64,000 nt of DNA from Tepidisphaera sp. GTDB lineage: Bacteria > Planctomycetota > Phycisphaerae > Phycisphaerales > UBA1924. The translations under genes were made by a program, and so were the position numbers. Below the pieces are notes generated by a model, which was not told the DNA's origin, made no database searches, and saw only the letters and a list, made by a program, of their open reading frames with translations. The stretch is from NCBI GenBank assembly GCA_016124375.1, contig WGNV01000004.1:186001-250000 (forward strand). The letters run 5' to 3'. Below are positions 44,118 through 51,787 of this stretch, piece after piece (within the stretch, counting starts at the first letter, position 1; every line of letters begins with the position of its first letter).

Positions 44118-45262
44118 GGGCGCTCAGCGAGCAGCGTCTCCGCGACTCGCGTCGCGCCGTCAGCGGGGCCCAGGCGTTCGAGGGCGGCACGCATGTGGAC
44201 GAGTTTCGCGGCGTCACTGAGGAGAGCCGCGATCCTCGGGCCCGCGTCGGCGGCGTTGCGTTTCGTGTCGATGTGATCGGTGGCGATGATCGCCCCGCCC
44301 GCTTCGACCAGCACGCGGGCGTTGTGCTTCTGGTGCTGGTCTTTGTGATACGGGTAGGGCAGAAAGACGCACGGCACGCGGCTGCACCAGGCCTCGGCGA
44401 CGCTGCCGGCCCCGGCGCGGCTGATGGCCAGGTCGGCGGCCCCCCACGCTTCGCCCATGGTGGTAATGAACTCGTTGACCCAGGCCCGCACGCCCGCGGC
44501 GGCGTAGGCGGCGCGGAGACGATCGATCTCGCTGGCAGCCGCGGGCGAGGCGTCGCGGGGCTTGCCCGCTTGGTGAATCACCTGCCAGCCCGCCAGCGGC
44601 GTCGGGGTCTGCTTGGCCAGGTGTTCCAGCAGGCTGTTGATCGTGCCCGCGCCCTGGCTGCCGCCGGTGACGAGCAGCGTGGGCGTGTCGGGATCAAGAT
44701 CGAATGCGGCGCGACAGTCGGGCTTTGGGCGGCGGGTCATCGCCTGGGGGCGGACGATCGGGGGAATCTGGGTCCACCCGGGCTGGGCGTGCCCCGGAGC
44801 GAGGGGCGCCGCGGTGAGCACACGCCCCGCGTGGCGCGCGGCCCAGCGGTTGGCCTTGCCCGGCACGGCGTCGAGATTGACCATCACGACGGGGCACTTG
44901 TGCACGCGGGCAGCCTGGACGACGGGAGCCGCGACGAAGCCCCCCATGGCGACGACGGTCACCGGGGCCGGCCCCTCGCGGATGATGACACGCCCGGCGC
45001 GCACCGCAGCGCCCCAGTTGGTGATGAAGCGGTACAGGGCGCGGGGCCGCACGCCGAAGGGCTGGGCAGGCAGGGTCTCGAACTGGACGGGCTGGCCCAG
45101 CAGCGTCTCGCGCGACAGGATCTGGGTGTCGATAGGGCGGCGGGAGACGGCGAAGCGCACGCGGGCGCCGGGCTCGCGGGCCAGCAGTTCGTGGGCGATG
45201 GCCAGGGCGGGGTAGATGTGCCCGCCTGTGCCGCCCCCGGCGAAGACAAAGGTCCTGCTCAT
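44078..45262 (-). CDS. murG: UDP-N-acetylglucosamine--N-acetylmuramyl-(pentapeptide) pyrophosphoryl-undecaprenol N-acetylglucosamine transferase
   Basis: 394 residues. Adds GlcNAc to lipid I to make lipid II on the inner face of the membrane. The N-terminal G-loops G-G-G-T-G-G-H-I-Y-P-A-L-A and later G-G-F-V-A-A-P are diagnostic, as are L-L-V-T-G-G-S-Q-G-A and the donor site S-R-A-G-A-G-S-V-A-E near 280-290. The last 12 or so residues (P-L-D-A-S-M-S-R-T-S-L-P-S) are encoded by the intergenic word repeat, so the native terminus may have been altered. Its ATG overlaps the ftsW stop. The window therefore has peptidoglycan genes, relevant to planctomycete cell-wall biology. Confidence 0.94.
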   Translation of the reverse strand: MSRTFVFAGGGTGGHIYPALAIAHELLAREPGARVRFAVSRRPIDTQILSRETLLGQPVQFETLPAQPFGVRPRALYRFITNWGAAVRAGRVIIREGPAPVTVVAMGGFVAAPVVQAARVHKCPVVMVNLDAVPGKANRWAARHAGRVLTAAPLAPGHAQPGWTQIPPIVRPQAMTRRPKPDCRAAFDLDPDTPTLLVTGGSQGAGTINSLLEHLAKQTPTPLAGWQVIHQAGKPRDASPAAASEIDRLRAAYAAAGVRAWVNEFITTMGEAWGAADLAISRAGAGSVAEAWCSRVPCVFLPYPYHKDQHQKHNARVLVEAGGAIIATDHIDTKRNAADAGPRIAALLSDAAKLVHMRAALERLGPADGATRVAETLLAERPLDASMSRTSLPS

Positions 45263-46452
45263 GCCGTCGCCAGCGGGGCGTGGATGCGGGGCTCGGCGGC
45301 GTGCTGGGTGCGCGAGACGGCAACGACCAGCCCGAGGCAGAACGACGTCAGAATCCAGCCCGTGCCGCCGTAACTGATGAGCGGAAGCGCGATGCCCTTG
45401 GTGGGGGCCAGCGCGGTCACGACAGCCAGGTTCATGACGGCCTGGAGCGACACGGTGGCGATGACCCCAAGGGTGAAGAGGCGCAGCAACGGGTGGCGTT
45501 CTTCACGCATGACGGCGTAGCCGCTCCAGAAGAGACCGGCGAAGAGGAGGATGACGAAAGCGGCCCCGGCGACGCCGAGTTCTTCGCAGATGATCGGGAA
45601 GATGAAGTCGGTGCGGTCTTCGGGCAGGTAGCCGAACTTCTGAAGGCCGTTGCCCAGGCCCCGCCCAAAGACTTCGCCCCCGGAGATGGCGATGAGGGAT
45701 TGGACGGTGTGGTAGCCGATGCCGCGGGGGTCGGCGTAGGGGTCGACAAACGCCATGACGCGTTTCATGCGGTACGAGCTGTGGAGGATGGCGTAGGCGA
45801 CGCCCCCCAGGCCCAGCGGGGCAAACATGAGGAACTGCCACAGGCGGGCCCCGCCCCCGAGCAGCACCAGGGCCGCGACCGAGGCGATGAGCACGCCGGT
45901 GCCGAGGTCTTCCACGACGATGAACGCGGCGACGGCGCCGACCGCCGCCAAGGCGGGGACGAGGCCTGTCCAGAACCGCTGCAGTTTTTCGCCCAGGCTG
46001 GCGGCCCACCACGCCACGACCCCGACCAGGGCCCACTTGGCGATCTCGCTGGGCTGCAGGGTGAGGGCGTCGCCCAGGCCGGGCGCGGGCAGGTGAATCC
46101 AGCGGTGCGAGCCGTTGCGGTTAATGCCGATGCCGGGCACATACACCAGGGCGCACACGCCCACCAGCGCCACAGCGCTGAGCACCAGCACGCCCCGGCC
46201 CCGCTCGCCCACGGCCATCGCGCGGTCGGCCAGTTGACGCACCGGCATGAACGCCGCGGCCACCATGGCCAGCACCGCCAGGGCCATGTAGATCGTGGCG
46301 CGAGACTTGAGGATCGTCAGGGGCGTGATGGCCGCGGCCACGGTCTGCCCCTCCGCGACCTTGACCACCTGCATATCCGTGGAGTTGACCATGACCACGC
46401 CCAGCGTGAGCAGGGTGAGGACGCACAGGGAGATGACGTGGCCGGCGCGCAT
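45259..46452 (-). CDS. ftsW: SEDS-family peptidoglycan glycosyltransferase FtsW
   Basis: 397 residues, about ten transmembrane helices. FtsW polymerises lipid II at the division septum with a cognate class B PBP. Diagnostic segments are N-G-S-H-R-W-I near 113, L-Q-P-S-E-I-A-K near 132, the large loop P-Y-A-D-P-R-G-I-G-Y-H-T-V-Q-S-L-I-A-I near 240, and L-P-L-I-S-Y-G-G-T near 360. Coupling to murG (ATGA) copies the usual division/cell-wall cluster order and favours FtsW over RodA. No PBP is in the window. Confidence 0.92.
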   Translation of the reverse strand: MRAGHVISLCVLTLLTLGVVMVNSTDMQVVKVAEGQTVAAAITPLTILKSRATIYMALAVLAMVAAAFMPVRQLADRAMAVGERGRGVLVLSAVALVGVCALVYVPGIGINRNGSHRWIHLPAPGLGDALTLQPSEIAKWALVGVVAWWAASLGEKLQRFWTGLVPALAAVGAVAAFIVVEDLGTGVLIASVAALVLLGGGARLWQFLMFAPLGLGGVAYAILHSSYRMKRVMAFVDPYADPRGIGYHTVQSLIAISGGEVFGRGLGNGLQKFGYLPEDRTDFIFPIICEELGVAGAAFVILLFAGLFWSGYAVMREERHPLLRLFTLGVIATVSLQAVMNLAVVTALAPTKGIALPLISYGGTGWILTSFCLGLVVAVSRTQHAAEPRIHAPLATA

Positions 46453-46506
46453 CGAGGGGAGTTTATCGGCCGGGGGAGGGGGAATTGGACAGGATTCGGG
46501 CGGGCG

Positions 46507-46590
46507 GATGAGGGGGTGAGTGGATGAAGGGGTGATGGGGTGAAAAGGCGACGTTGGTTGTCACCCTGTCACCCCCTCACCCTCTCACCC
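46507..46590. repeat. Imperfect inverted word repeat (GGGGTGA family)
   Basis: Left half 46507-46545 has degenerate GATGAGGGGGTGAG-type copies; right half 46559-46590 is TCACCCTGTCACCCCCTCACC-type, its approximate reverse complement. It fills the 146-bp gap between the start of ftsW and the end of rimO. Confidence 0.7.
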
Positions 46591-46598
46591 AATCAGAC

Positions 46599-48401
46599 TC
46601 ACGAAATGACCTTCAGCCCTACGCGTTTCTCCGCCTCGGCCACGGGACGGGCGATGAGGTCATACCCGTCGCTGCCGACGACGACGCACGGGATGAGTTC
46701 GCCCGGGGCCAGGGGTTCTTGGGAGTGGACGAAGGTGACGCCGTCAATTTGGGGGGCTTGGAAGCGGGTGCGGCCTTGGTACAGGCGGCCGGCTTCGGAG
46801 ACGCCGCTGGTCTTTTTGCCTTGGGTGCGGAGCGGGGCGTCGATGAGGACGTCCAACCGCGTCGCCTTGGTGGGGCCGCCCTGCTCGAACGGGGCGGCCA
46901 GGGCGGCGGCTCGCTCGAAGGCGACCTTCTGTTGCAACGCCATGATCTCGCCACGCCGGCGGGCCTTGGTTTCTTCCGGCACTGCGAGGGTGGCGTCGGC
47001 CTCCATGGTGCCGGCGACGGTGCCGGGCTCGCGGCTGTACTCGAACACCCCCACTGCTTCGAACTTCATCCGCTCAACGAACGCGAGCAGTTCCTGGTGG
47101 TCGGCCTCGGTCTCTCCCGGGAAGCCTGAGATGAACGTGGTGCGCACGGCCATGCCCGGCACGCGCTCGCGCAGGCGATTGATGAGCCGCTCTTGCTGCT
47201 CGCTGGTGACGTGCCGACGCATGAGCGACAGCACGCGCGTGCTGGCGTGCTGCAGCGGGATATCGAGGTACGGAAGAAGTCGGCCACGCTTGGCGAGGGC
47301 CGCGAAGGCGTCGATCATCTCGTCGGAGAAGTTGCTGGGGTAGGCGTACATGAGGCGCAGCCAGCCCTTGCAGCCCATGTCGTCCATGACTTCGGAGAGG
47401 CCGGCGAGCAGGCCCGGCAGGCCGCGGGTGGGGTCGGAGGGTGCCATTCCCCAGCCGATGTCGTCGCCGAAACTCGTGGTGTCTTGGCCGATGAGAAGGA
47501 GTTCGAACGCGCCGTCCGCGATGAGTTCGCGTGCCTCGGCGAGGATCTTGTCCGGGCTCTTGCTGCGCATCTTGCCCCGGATGCTGGGGATGGTGCAGAA
47601 GGCGCAGTTCTGGTTGCACCCTTCGCTGATGCGGAGGTAGGCGTAATGGCGGGGCGTCAGACGCAGGCGGGCGCCGTCGTCCTCGAAGTAGCCGATGCCC
47701 TTGCCGTCTTTGCCGTTGACGGTGAGGCCGGTGGTTTTGAGGCCCCGCTCGGCGGCGGCCTTCAGGGCGTTGCCGGCGATCCAATACCGGGGCGTGTCGG
47801 CGTCGCCCGGGGCAGCGTGGTCGTGCTGATCGGGCCCGAAGACGGCCTCGACCACCTTGTCGCGATCGAAGACCCCCACCATCGCGTCGATGCCCGGGGC
47901 CCAGTCAAGCATCTTGGCCCGGTGGCGCTGCACCAAACACCCCGCGACGATGACCTTCTTGACCTCGCCCCGCTCCTTGGCGGCGATGGCTTCCTTGATG
48001 ACGCCGAGCGATTCGTCTTTGGAGGCTTCGAGAAAGCCGCAGGTGTTGACGACGACGGCGTCGGCGTCGCCAAAGCCGCCGGTCGAGGGGTCGTAGGAGA
48101 CGGGCATCACGCCATGCTCGGCGAGCAGGCCAAGCATTTTTTCGCTGTCGACGAGGTTTTTGGGGCAGCCCAGGCTCACGAGGGAGACGGTGCGCAGGGG
48201 CTCGGGGGCCTGCTGCTTTTTCTTGGCCTGCTTGGCTGCCGGTGGGACAGGCGTCCCGCCCGTCCGCGCCTTGGGCGCGTCACCCCGGGGCTTTGCTCCA
48301 GTGCCGGGCTTGGTGCCGCCACGGCCTTTGGAGCCTTTGAGGGTGCGGAGTTTCTTGCCCCCGGGGCGGCGGGGCGGCTTTGGTTTCGAGCGTTTTTCCA
48401 C
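46599..48401 (-). CDS. rimO: Ribosomal protein S12 methylthiotransferase with N-terminal extension
   Basis: About 600 residues; normal RimO is about 440. A radical-SAM enzyme that methylthiolates Asp of ribosomal S12. The N-domain starts V-S-L-G-C-P-K-N-L-V-D-S near 73, with V-N-T-C-G-F and A-G-C-L-V-Q. The radical SAM site is C-N-Q-N-C-A-F-C; the order E-G-C-N-Q-N-C-A-F-C-T-I-P then R-G is RimO-like. A C-terminal TRAM-like domain follows. The first 70 residues are Lys/Arg/Gly-rich and include R-T-G-G-T-P-V-P-P-A, translated from an intergenic-type repeat at 48234-48260. GTG 48401 is the best start; no ATG precedes the core. Confidence 0.9.
   Translation of the reverse strand: MEKRSKPKPPRRPGGKKLRTLKGSKGRGGTKPGTGAKPRGDAPKARTGGTPVPPAAKQAKKKQQAPEPLRTVSLVSLGCPKNLVDSEKMLGLLAEHGVMPVSYDPSTGGFGDADAVVVNTCGFLEASKDESLGVIKEAIAAKERGEVKKVIVAGCLVQRHRAKMLDWAPGIDAMVGVFDRDKVVEAVFGPDQHDHAAPGDADTPRYWIAGNALKAAAERGLKTTGLTVNGKDGKGIGYFEDDGARLRLTPRHYAYLRISEGCNQNCAFCTIPSIRGKMRSKSPDKILAEARELIADGAFELLLIGQDTTSFGDDIGWGMAPSDPTRGLPGLLAGLSEVMDDMGCKGWLRLMYAYPSNFSDEMIDAFAALAKRGRLLPYLDIPLQHASTRVLSLMRRHVTSEQQERLINRLRERVPGMAVRTTFISGFPGETEADHQELLAFVERMKFEAVGVFEYSREPGTVAGTMEADATLAVPEETKARRRGEIMALQQKVAFERAAALAAPFEQGGPTKATRLDVLIDAPLRTQGKKTSGVSEAGRLYQGRTRFQAPQIDGVTFVHSQEPLAPGELIPCVVVGSDGYDLIARPVAEAEKRVGLKVIS
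48234..48260 (-). repeat. Palindromic repeat copy inside rimO coding sequence
   Basis: The reverse strand is identical over 27 bp to array A at 10281-10307, including the GGGAC-GCCT-GTCCC hairpin, CACC and GGCAGCC. It lies in frame within the N-terminal extension of RimO. Confidence 0.85.
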
Positions 48402-48436
48402 GTGGCGATGATATGGCGGCGGACGCGCGAACTTGG

Positions 48437-48907
48437 CTACAAAACTCCCGCGATGACCAGCCCATAGATCGCGTGGAAGAAGAACACCCCCGCGAACAGC
48501 ACGAAGGCCCGGTGCCACTGGGCACGCCGGGGCATCGCAAGGAACCGGTGCCGACGCCGGTACATCGCCTGCAGCACCACGAGTTGGACCAACGCCAGCA
48601 CGACGAAGATGCTCAGAATGGTGAGCATGCGGTACACGGCCCCGCCCCGGGGAGGGAACGCGACCAGGCCAAAGGCGAGCAGAATCGAAACAACGCCGTC
48701 AAACCCGGCCCCTAGGGCAAAGGGCAGGGCGGCGGTCGCCCACGGACCCAGCCGGGCCTGCTCTGAATGCAGCGCCAGCGTGAGCGGGGCGTTGCACTCC
48801 GGGCAGGCCGGGCGGGTGAGGGCGTGGCAGTTGTAGCCGCAGGCAGGGCACGGCGCGTCGGTGCGCGACAGAAACTCGAGCACCAACGCGTCGTCTCGAT
48901 CGGTCAT
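48437..48907 (-). CDS. Small membrane protein with N-terminal zinc ribbon
   Basis: 156 residues from ATG 48907. N-terminal zinc ribbon C-P-A-C-G near 20 and C-P-E-C near 35, followed by four hydrophobic helices (near 60-80, 90-110, 115-135, 140-156). The same ribbon spacing occurs in the 35038 protein and the MFS tail. 36 bp upstream of rimO in the same direction, so probably cotranscribed. Unknown function. Confidence 0.65.
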   Translation of the reverse strand: MTDRDDALVLEFLSRTDAPCPACGYNCHALTRPACPECNAPLTLALHSEQARLGPWATAALPFALGAGFDGVVSILLAFGLVAFPPRGGAVYRMLTILSIFVVLALVQLVVLQAMYRRRHRFLAMPRRAQWHRAFVLFAGVFFFHAIYGLVIAGVL

Positions 48908-48949
48908 GCCGCGAAGTACGAAGCCCGGCTCCGCCGGGTTCAACGTGTG

Positions 48950-49426
48950 TCAGGCGCTCATGCGCTCGCTCACGCTGGCCGCGCTCATGCCGTCCATCGG
49001 GTAGTGGCGCTCCAGGGCTTCGCCGAGCTGCTGAGGCTCGCAGATGACGAACTGGCAGACGTGGGCCAGGCGCCAGCCTGCGAATCGCAGGGCCTTGGGC
49101 AGGGCCTCCTGGGTCGTGCACATCACCAGTTCATCGCCCTTGAAGGAGATCGGCAGCACGCGGAACTGCCAGGCCTGGCGCCGCGAGATCATCTCCAGCA
49201 CCCGATGCGGCACCTCGAGCGAACGCGGGTCCACGTGCGGCGCGAGCGTCGCGTACTGCTCCGCCCACGCGGCTTCGACGGCGGCGGCGCTGACGCCGAA
49301 CATCTGCTCGGCGATGGCGCCGAATGGCCCGCCCCGCGTCTTCTGCGCGATGAGCACTTCATCACGCTGCGAGGGGGTCAAGACTCCGTGCTGAACGAGA
49401 AGATCGCCGAGGTGCACCGTGCGCAT
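48950..49426 (-). CDS. Stand-alone PilB/GspE N-terminal (MshEN-like) domain protein
   Basis: 158 residues. The opening L-G-D-L-L-V-Q-H-G-V-L-T-P-S-Q-R-D-E-V-L matches the N-terminal domain of type IV pilus/type II secretion ATPases, which in related proteins binds cyclic di-GMP. A second half begins L-P-I-S-F-K-G-D-E-L-V-M. No ATPase domain follows; the gene simply stops. GGGAG lies 9 nt before ATG 49426. It may be a c-di-GMP-responsive adaptor for the pilus machinery, an inference from domain type only. Confidence 0.68.
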   Translation of the reverse strand: MRTVHLGDLLVQHGVLTPSQRDEVLIAQKTRGGPFGAIAEQMFGVSAAAVEAAWAEQYATLAPHVDPRSLEVPHRVLEMISRRQAWQFRVLPISFKGDELVMCTTQEALPKALRFAGWRLAHVCQFVICEPQQLGEALERHYPMDGMSAASVSERMSA

Positions 49427-49671
49427 GGATCCACGCTCCCTTTCCCCCACTCTCGTGGGCGAACATGGAATCGGAGCCTGAGGCCCCAGGCGTGATGCAA
49501 AGCGTGTCGGTCCGGTCGGACGTGCCCCGCCTGGAATGAGAATCCGTGATTCAGCGGCCTTGGGGGTGGTGCCGCGGGCGTTCAAGATTTTTGAGCCCGC
49601 GCCGCTTGACGAAACGCCAAACGAATTGCAAGGGGCCCCTGCGCGCCGTCGAGGCCAAGCGCGAACCAACC

Positions 49672-49708
49672 CAAAAACAGACCCGCCCGAGGCAAGGGCC
49701 CCGGGCGG
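49672..49708 (-). terminator. Intrinsic terminator downstream of the 42-aa ORF
   Basis: On the minus strand a CCGCCCG/CGGGCGG stem with a 12-nt loop is followed by GTCTGTTTTTGG. It lies about 100 bp beyond the stop codon at 49807. The interval 49709-49806 has three copies of TCGGAC(C/G)AAC-like words and no gene. Confidence 0.6.
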
Positions 49709-49806
49709 AGGAGAGTGACTAGCACTGGTCAGATCAGATCAAACTCGGACCAACCGCGACTCGGACCAACTGAAATTCGGACGACGCAGGCAGGAATCCA
49801 ACTGCC

Positions 49807-49935
49807 TCACGCGATCTCGAGGCCATCCTCGCGGGTGTCGGCGCGGGATTCGGAACGCATCGCATCCAGCGCGAGCACCGGCAGCACCATCATGGCAGCC
49901 AGAATCAGCTTGATTCGAGAGACCGCGACCTTCAT
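49807..49935 (-). CDS. Probable 42-aa secreted or membrane peptide
   Basis: Product begins M-K-V-A-V-S-R-I-K, followed by a hydrophobic core L-I-L-A-A-M-M-V-L-P-V-L-A-L and a charged tail rich in Arg, Ser, Glu and Asp (S-E-S-R-A-D-T-R-E-D). That is the layout of a signal/anchor peptide with a polar C-terminus. A TATACT box lies about 50 bp upstream and a terminator downstream, so it has the shape of an independent unit. The ribosome-binding site is weak (GGGGTG 5 nt upstream). No family recognised. Confidence 0.45.
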   Translation of the reverse strand: MKVAVSRIKLILAAMMVLPVLALDAMRSESRADTREDGLEIA

Positions 49936-49982
49936 AAAGCACCCCGTACGAAAGTCACCCGCCTGATGCGAGGACTACTTCC

Positions 49983-49988
49983 AGTATA
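49983..49988 (-). promoter_or_regulatory. Possible -10 box (TATACT) for the 42-aa ORF
   Basis: The surrounding 50 bp are much richer in A/T than neighbouring DNA, but no convincing -35 box is seen at 16-18 bp. The AT-rich stretch extends through about 50200. Confidence 0.35.
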
Positions 49989-50210
49989 GCAAAGAGTCAT
50001 CGGCGTTGCACCTCTGACTGACCACCCACAACATGCATCAGGAATCTGAAAGTGCCAGTAAAATGCCCAGAAAATCCGGAAAAGCAAGAAAATTCCGTTC
50101 AGGTCGTGCCGCCGGACTCCCTCGCGATGCTGAATAACATCGGCCAATGCGTATTCGCAATGCCGATTGAATATTTATGTTTGCATATGCAGGTTCGCCG
50201 CCTGCCGCCC

Positions 50211-50912
50211 TTAGTTTCCACCGGCCTCGGCTTCGGCGAATCGGCTGACGGCAACGCTCGCGGCGTCGGTCGCGGCCGACATCGCCTCGCGGGCCCTTGC
50301 CATCGCCTCCACCCGTTGCGGCGTTCGCACCGGCTCAACCAAGTCCGGCTGGTCTCGGTGATGCTTGAAGTACAACATGCGGTCCGATAACTCAACTAGC
50401 AGCGGCGGCGTCAGCTCGTTGGCCTTCACGAGCGCCTGCAACGCCTCGTCGAATCTTGCCTTGGCCTGGTTGTACCCCGCGCGGGCCTGGGCCTCCAGGG
50501 CGCTGTCCGCGTAGTAACCGATTTCCTTGTCCCACTCGGCGAAGAGGTCGGTGCCGCGGCGCTCCGCCTGGGTGAGACGCTCGCGAGCGACGCGAACCCG
50601 GGTCTGGTTGGTGGCCAGGTCGCGACGGGCGAGGTCGTACGCGTCTTCAAGTTGCTGGCGGCCCGCATCGACAGGCAGCAGATCGAGCGATGTCTGCTCG
50701 AAGGACTGACTGATCCCATCGCGGCTCGCCTGTTGCGCCTGGCGGGCGGCGTCCAGCGCCCTTGACAGCGACTCCAACCGGTGGCGCTTGAAGGGCTCCA
50801 TCGGCGCGGGCGTGGTGGTTTCGCATGCGGGGACCAAGACGAGGGGAAGAATGGCCGCGAATGAGCAGAGGAGGGCGCGGGAGGCGCGGGCGAGTGGACG
50901 GGGCGTACGCAT
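50211..50912 (-). CDS. DUF2959-like lipoprotein
   Basis: 233 residues from ATG 50912. Lipoprotein signal with lipobox L-V-P-A-C near residue 30. The mature part is almost entirely helical, with R-H-R-L-E-S-L-S-R-A-L-D-A-A-R-Q-A-Q near 42-60 and an R-M-x-Y-F-K-H-H-R-D-Q-P-D-L near 178-190. This long helical coiled-coil-like layout with a conserved A-R-x-A-Q helix resembles DUF2959 proteins; the match is approximate. Probably faces the periplasm. Role unknown. Confidence 0.6.
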   Translation of the reverse strand: MRTPRPLARASRALLCSFAAILPLVLVPACETTTPAPMEPFKRHRLESLSRALDAARQAQQASRDGISQSFEQTSLDLLPVDAGRQQLEDAYDLARRDLATNQTRVRVARERLTQAERRGTDLFAEWDKEIGYYADSALEAQARAGYNQAKARFDEALQALVKANELTPPLLVELSDRMLYFKHHRDQPDLVEPVRTPQRVEAMARAREAMSAATDAASVAVSRFAEAEAGGN

Positions 50913-50987
50913 CGGGACAATGTACACGGCCGGGAGCGCGGCAGGAACCTGGGCGTCACGCGTGAGCCGCAAAACCGAGGAAGAAGA

Positions 50988-51719
50988 TCATCGCTTCCAC
51001 GCGGCTTGAAGAAGCGAACGCTGCTCGTCACTGCCGACGCCCGCGAGCGAGGCGGCTAGAGCCGCATCGCGTCGAGCGCGATCGTCGGACCCGTCGAGCT
51101 CGTTCAGCCAGCGCTTGGTATAGGCCAGGGCGTGCCGGGGTTTCGCGGCCAGGGCCGTGGCCAGCGCGATGGCGTGGGCTTCGCACTCGCCCGGCGCGGG
51201 CAGGCTTGCGGCGGCCAGGCCCAGACGCAGGGCGTCGCGGCCAGAGATCACGCGGGGGTCGAGCATGAGCGCCCGAGCGGGGCCGAAGCCGGCGAGCGGC
51301 GTGAAGTGCGGCGCGCTCACGGCAGGGGAGATGCCAAGCTTGACGGCCGGGTAGCCCAGTTTGGCGTCGTCGTTGGTGACGAGGAAATCACACGCGCTGG
51401 CGAGGGCGCAGCCTCCGGCGATCGCCGCCCCGTGGGCGCTGCAGACCACCGGGCAGGGGGCCTGACGCAGCGCGTCGCAGGCTTTGGAGAGTTGGTCGAG
51501 CAGCGCGGGCAGCACCGTGTCGTCGTTCTGGCTGGCGGCGAGATCAAAGCCGGCGCAGAAGACATCGCCGACGCCCGAGAGGACGATGGCGCGGGCGCTG
51601 GCGGCGGTGGAGATCGCGCTGACGAGCGACGCGAGCATCTTTGGCGTGAGGGCGTTGCGTTTGGCCGCCCGATCGAGGCGGATGACGCTGACGGTGCCGA
51701 TTGGCTCGGTGAGGATCAT
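50988..51719 (-). CDS. Enoyl-CoA hydratase/isomerase family protein
   Basis: 243 residues from ATG 51719. Crotonase fold: N-terminal I-G-T-V-S-V-I-R-L-D-R-A-A-K-R-N-A-L, first oxyanion-hole segment V-F-C-A-G-F-D-L near 54-61, second A-H-G-A-A-I-A-G-G-C near 96-105, then A-S-A-C-D-F. The Glu pair of true hydratases is not clearly present (the usual second Glu position has Pro/Ala), so other crotonase reactions are possible. The longer upstream frame runs into the GGCATCGAG word repeat, so ATG 51719 is preferred. Confidence 0.78.
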   Translation of the reverse strand: MILTEPIGTVSVIRLDRAAKRNALTPKMLASLVSAISTAASARAIVLSGVGDVFCAGFDLAASQNDDTVLPALLDQLSKACDALRQAPCPVVCSAHGAAIAGGCALASACDFLVTNDDAKLGYPAVKLGISPAVSAPHFTPLAGFGPARALMLDPRVISGRDALRLGLAAASLPAPGECEAHAIALATALAAKPRHALAYTKRWLNELDGSDDRARRDAALAASLAGVGSDEQRSLLQAAWKR

Positions 51720-51746
51720 GCGGCGAAGAGGGTGGATGGTGAGGAA

Positions 51747-51776
51747 GGCATCGAGGCACACGGCATCGAGGCATCC
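51747..51776. repeat. GGCATCGAGGCA word repeat between echA-like gene and rho
   Basis: Two imperfect copies of GGCATCGAGGCA in the 68-bp gap between two minus-strand genes. Same word as at 10231-10262 and 44098-44115. Confidence 0.7.
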
Positions 51777-51787
51777 AGCAATGAAGG

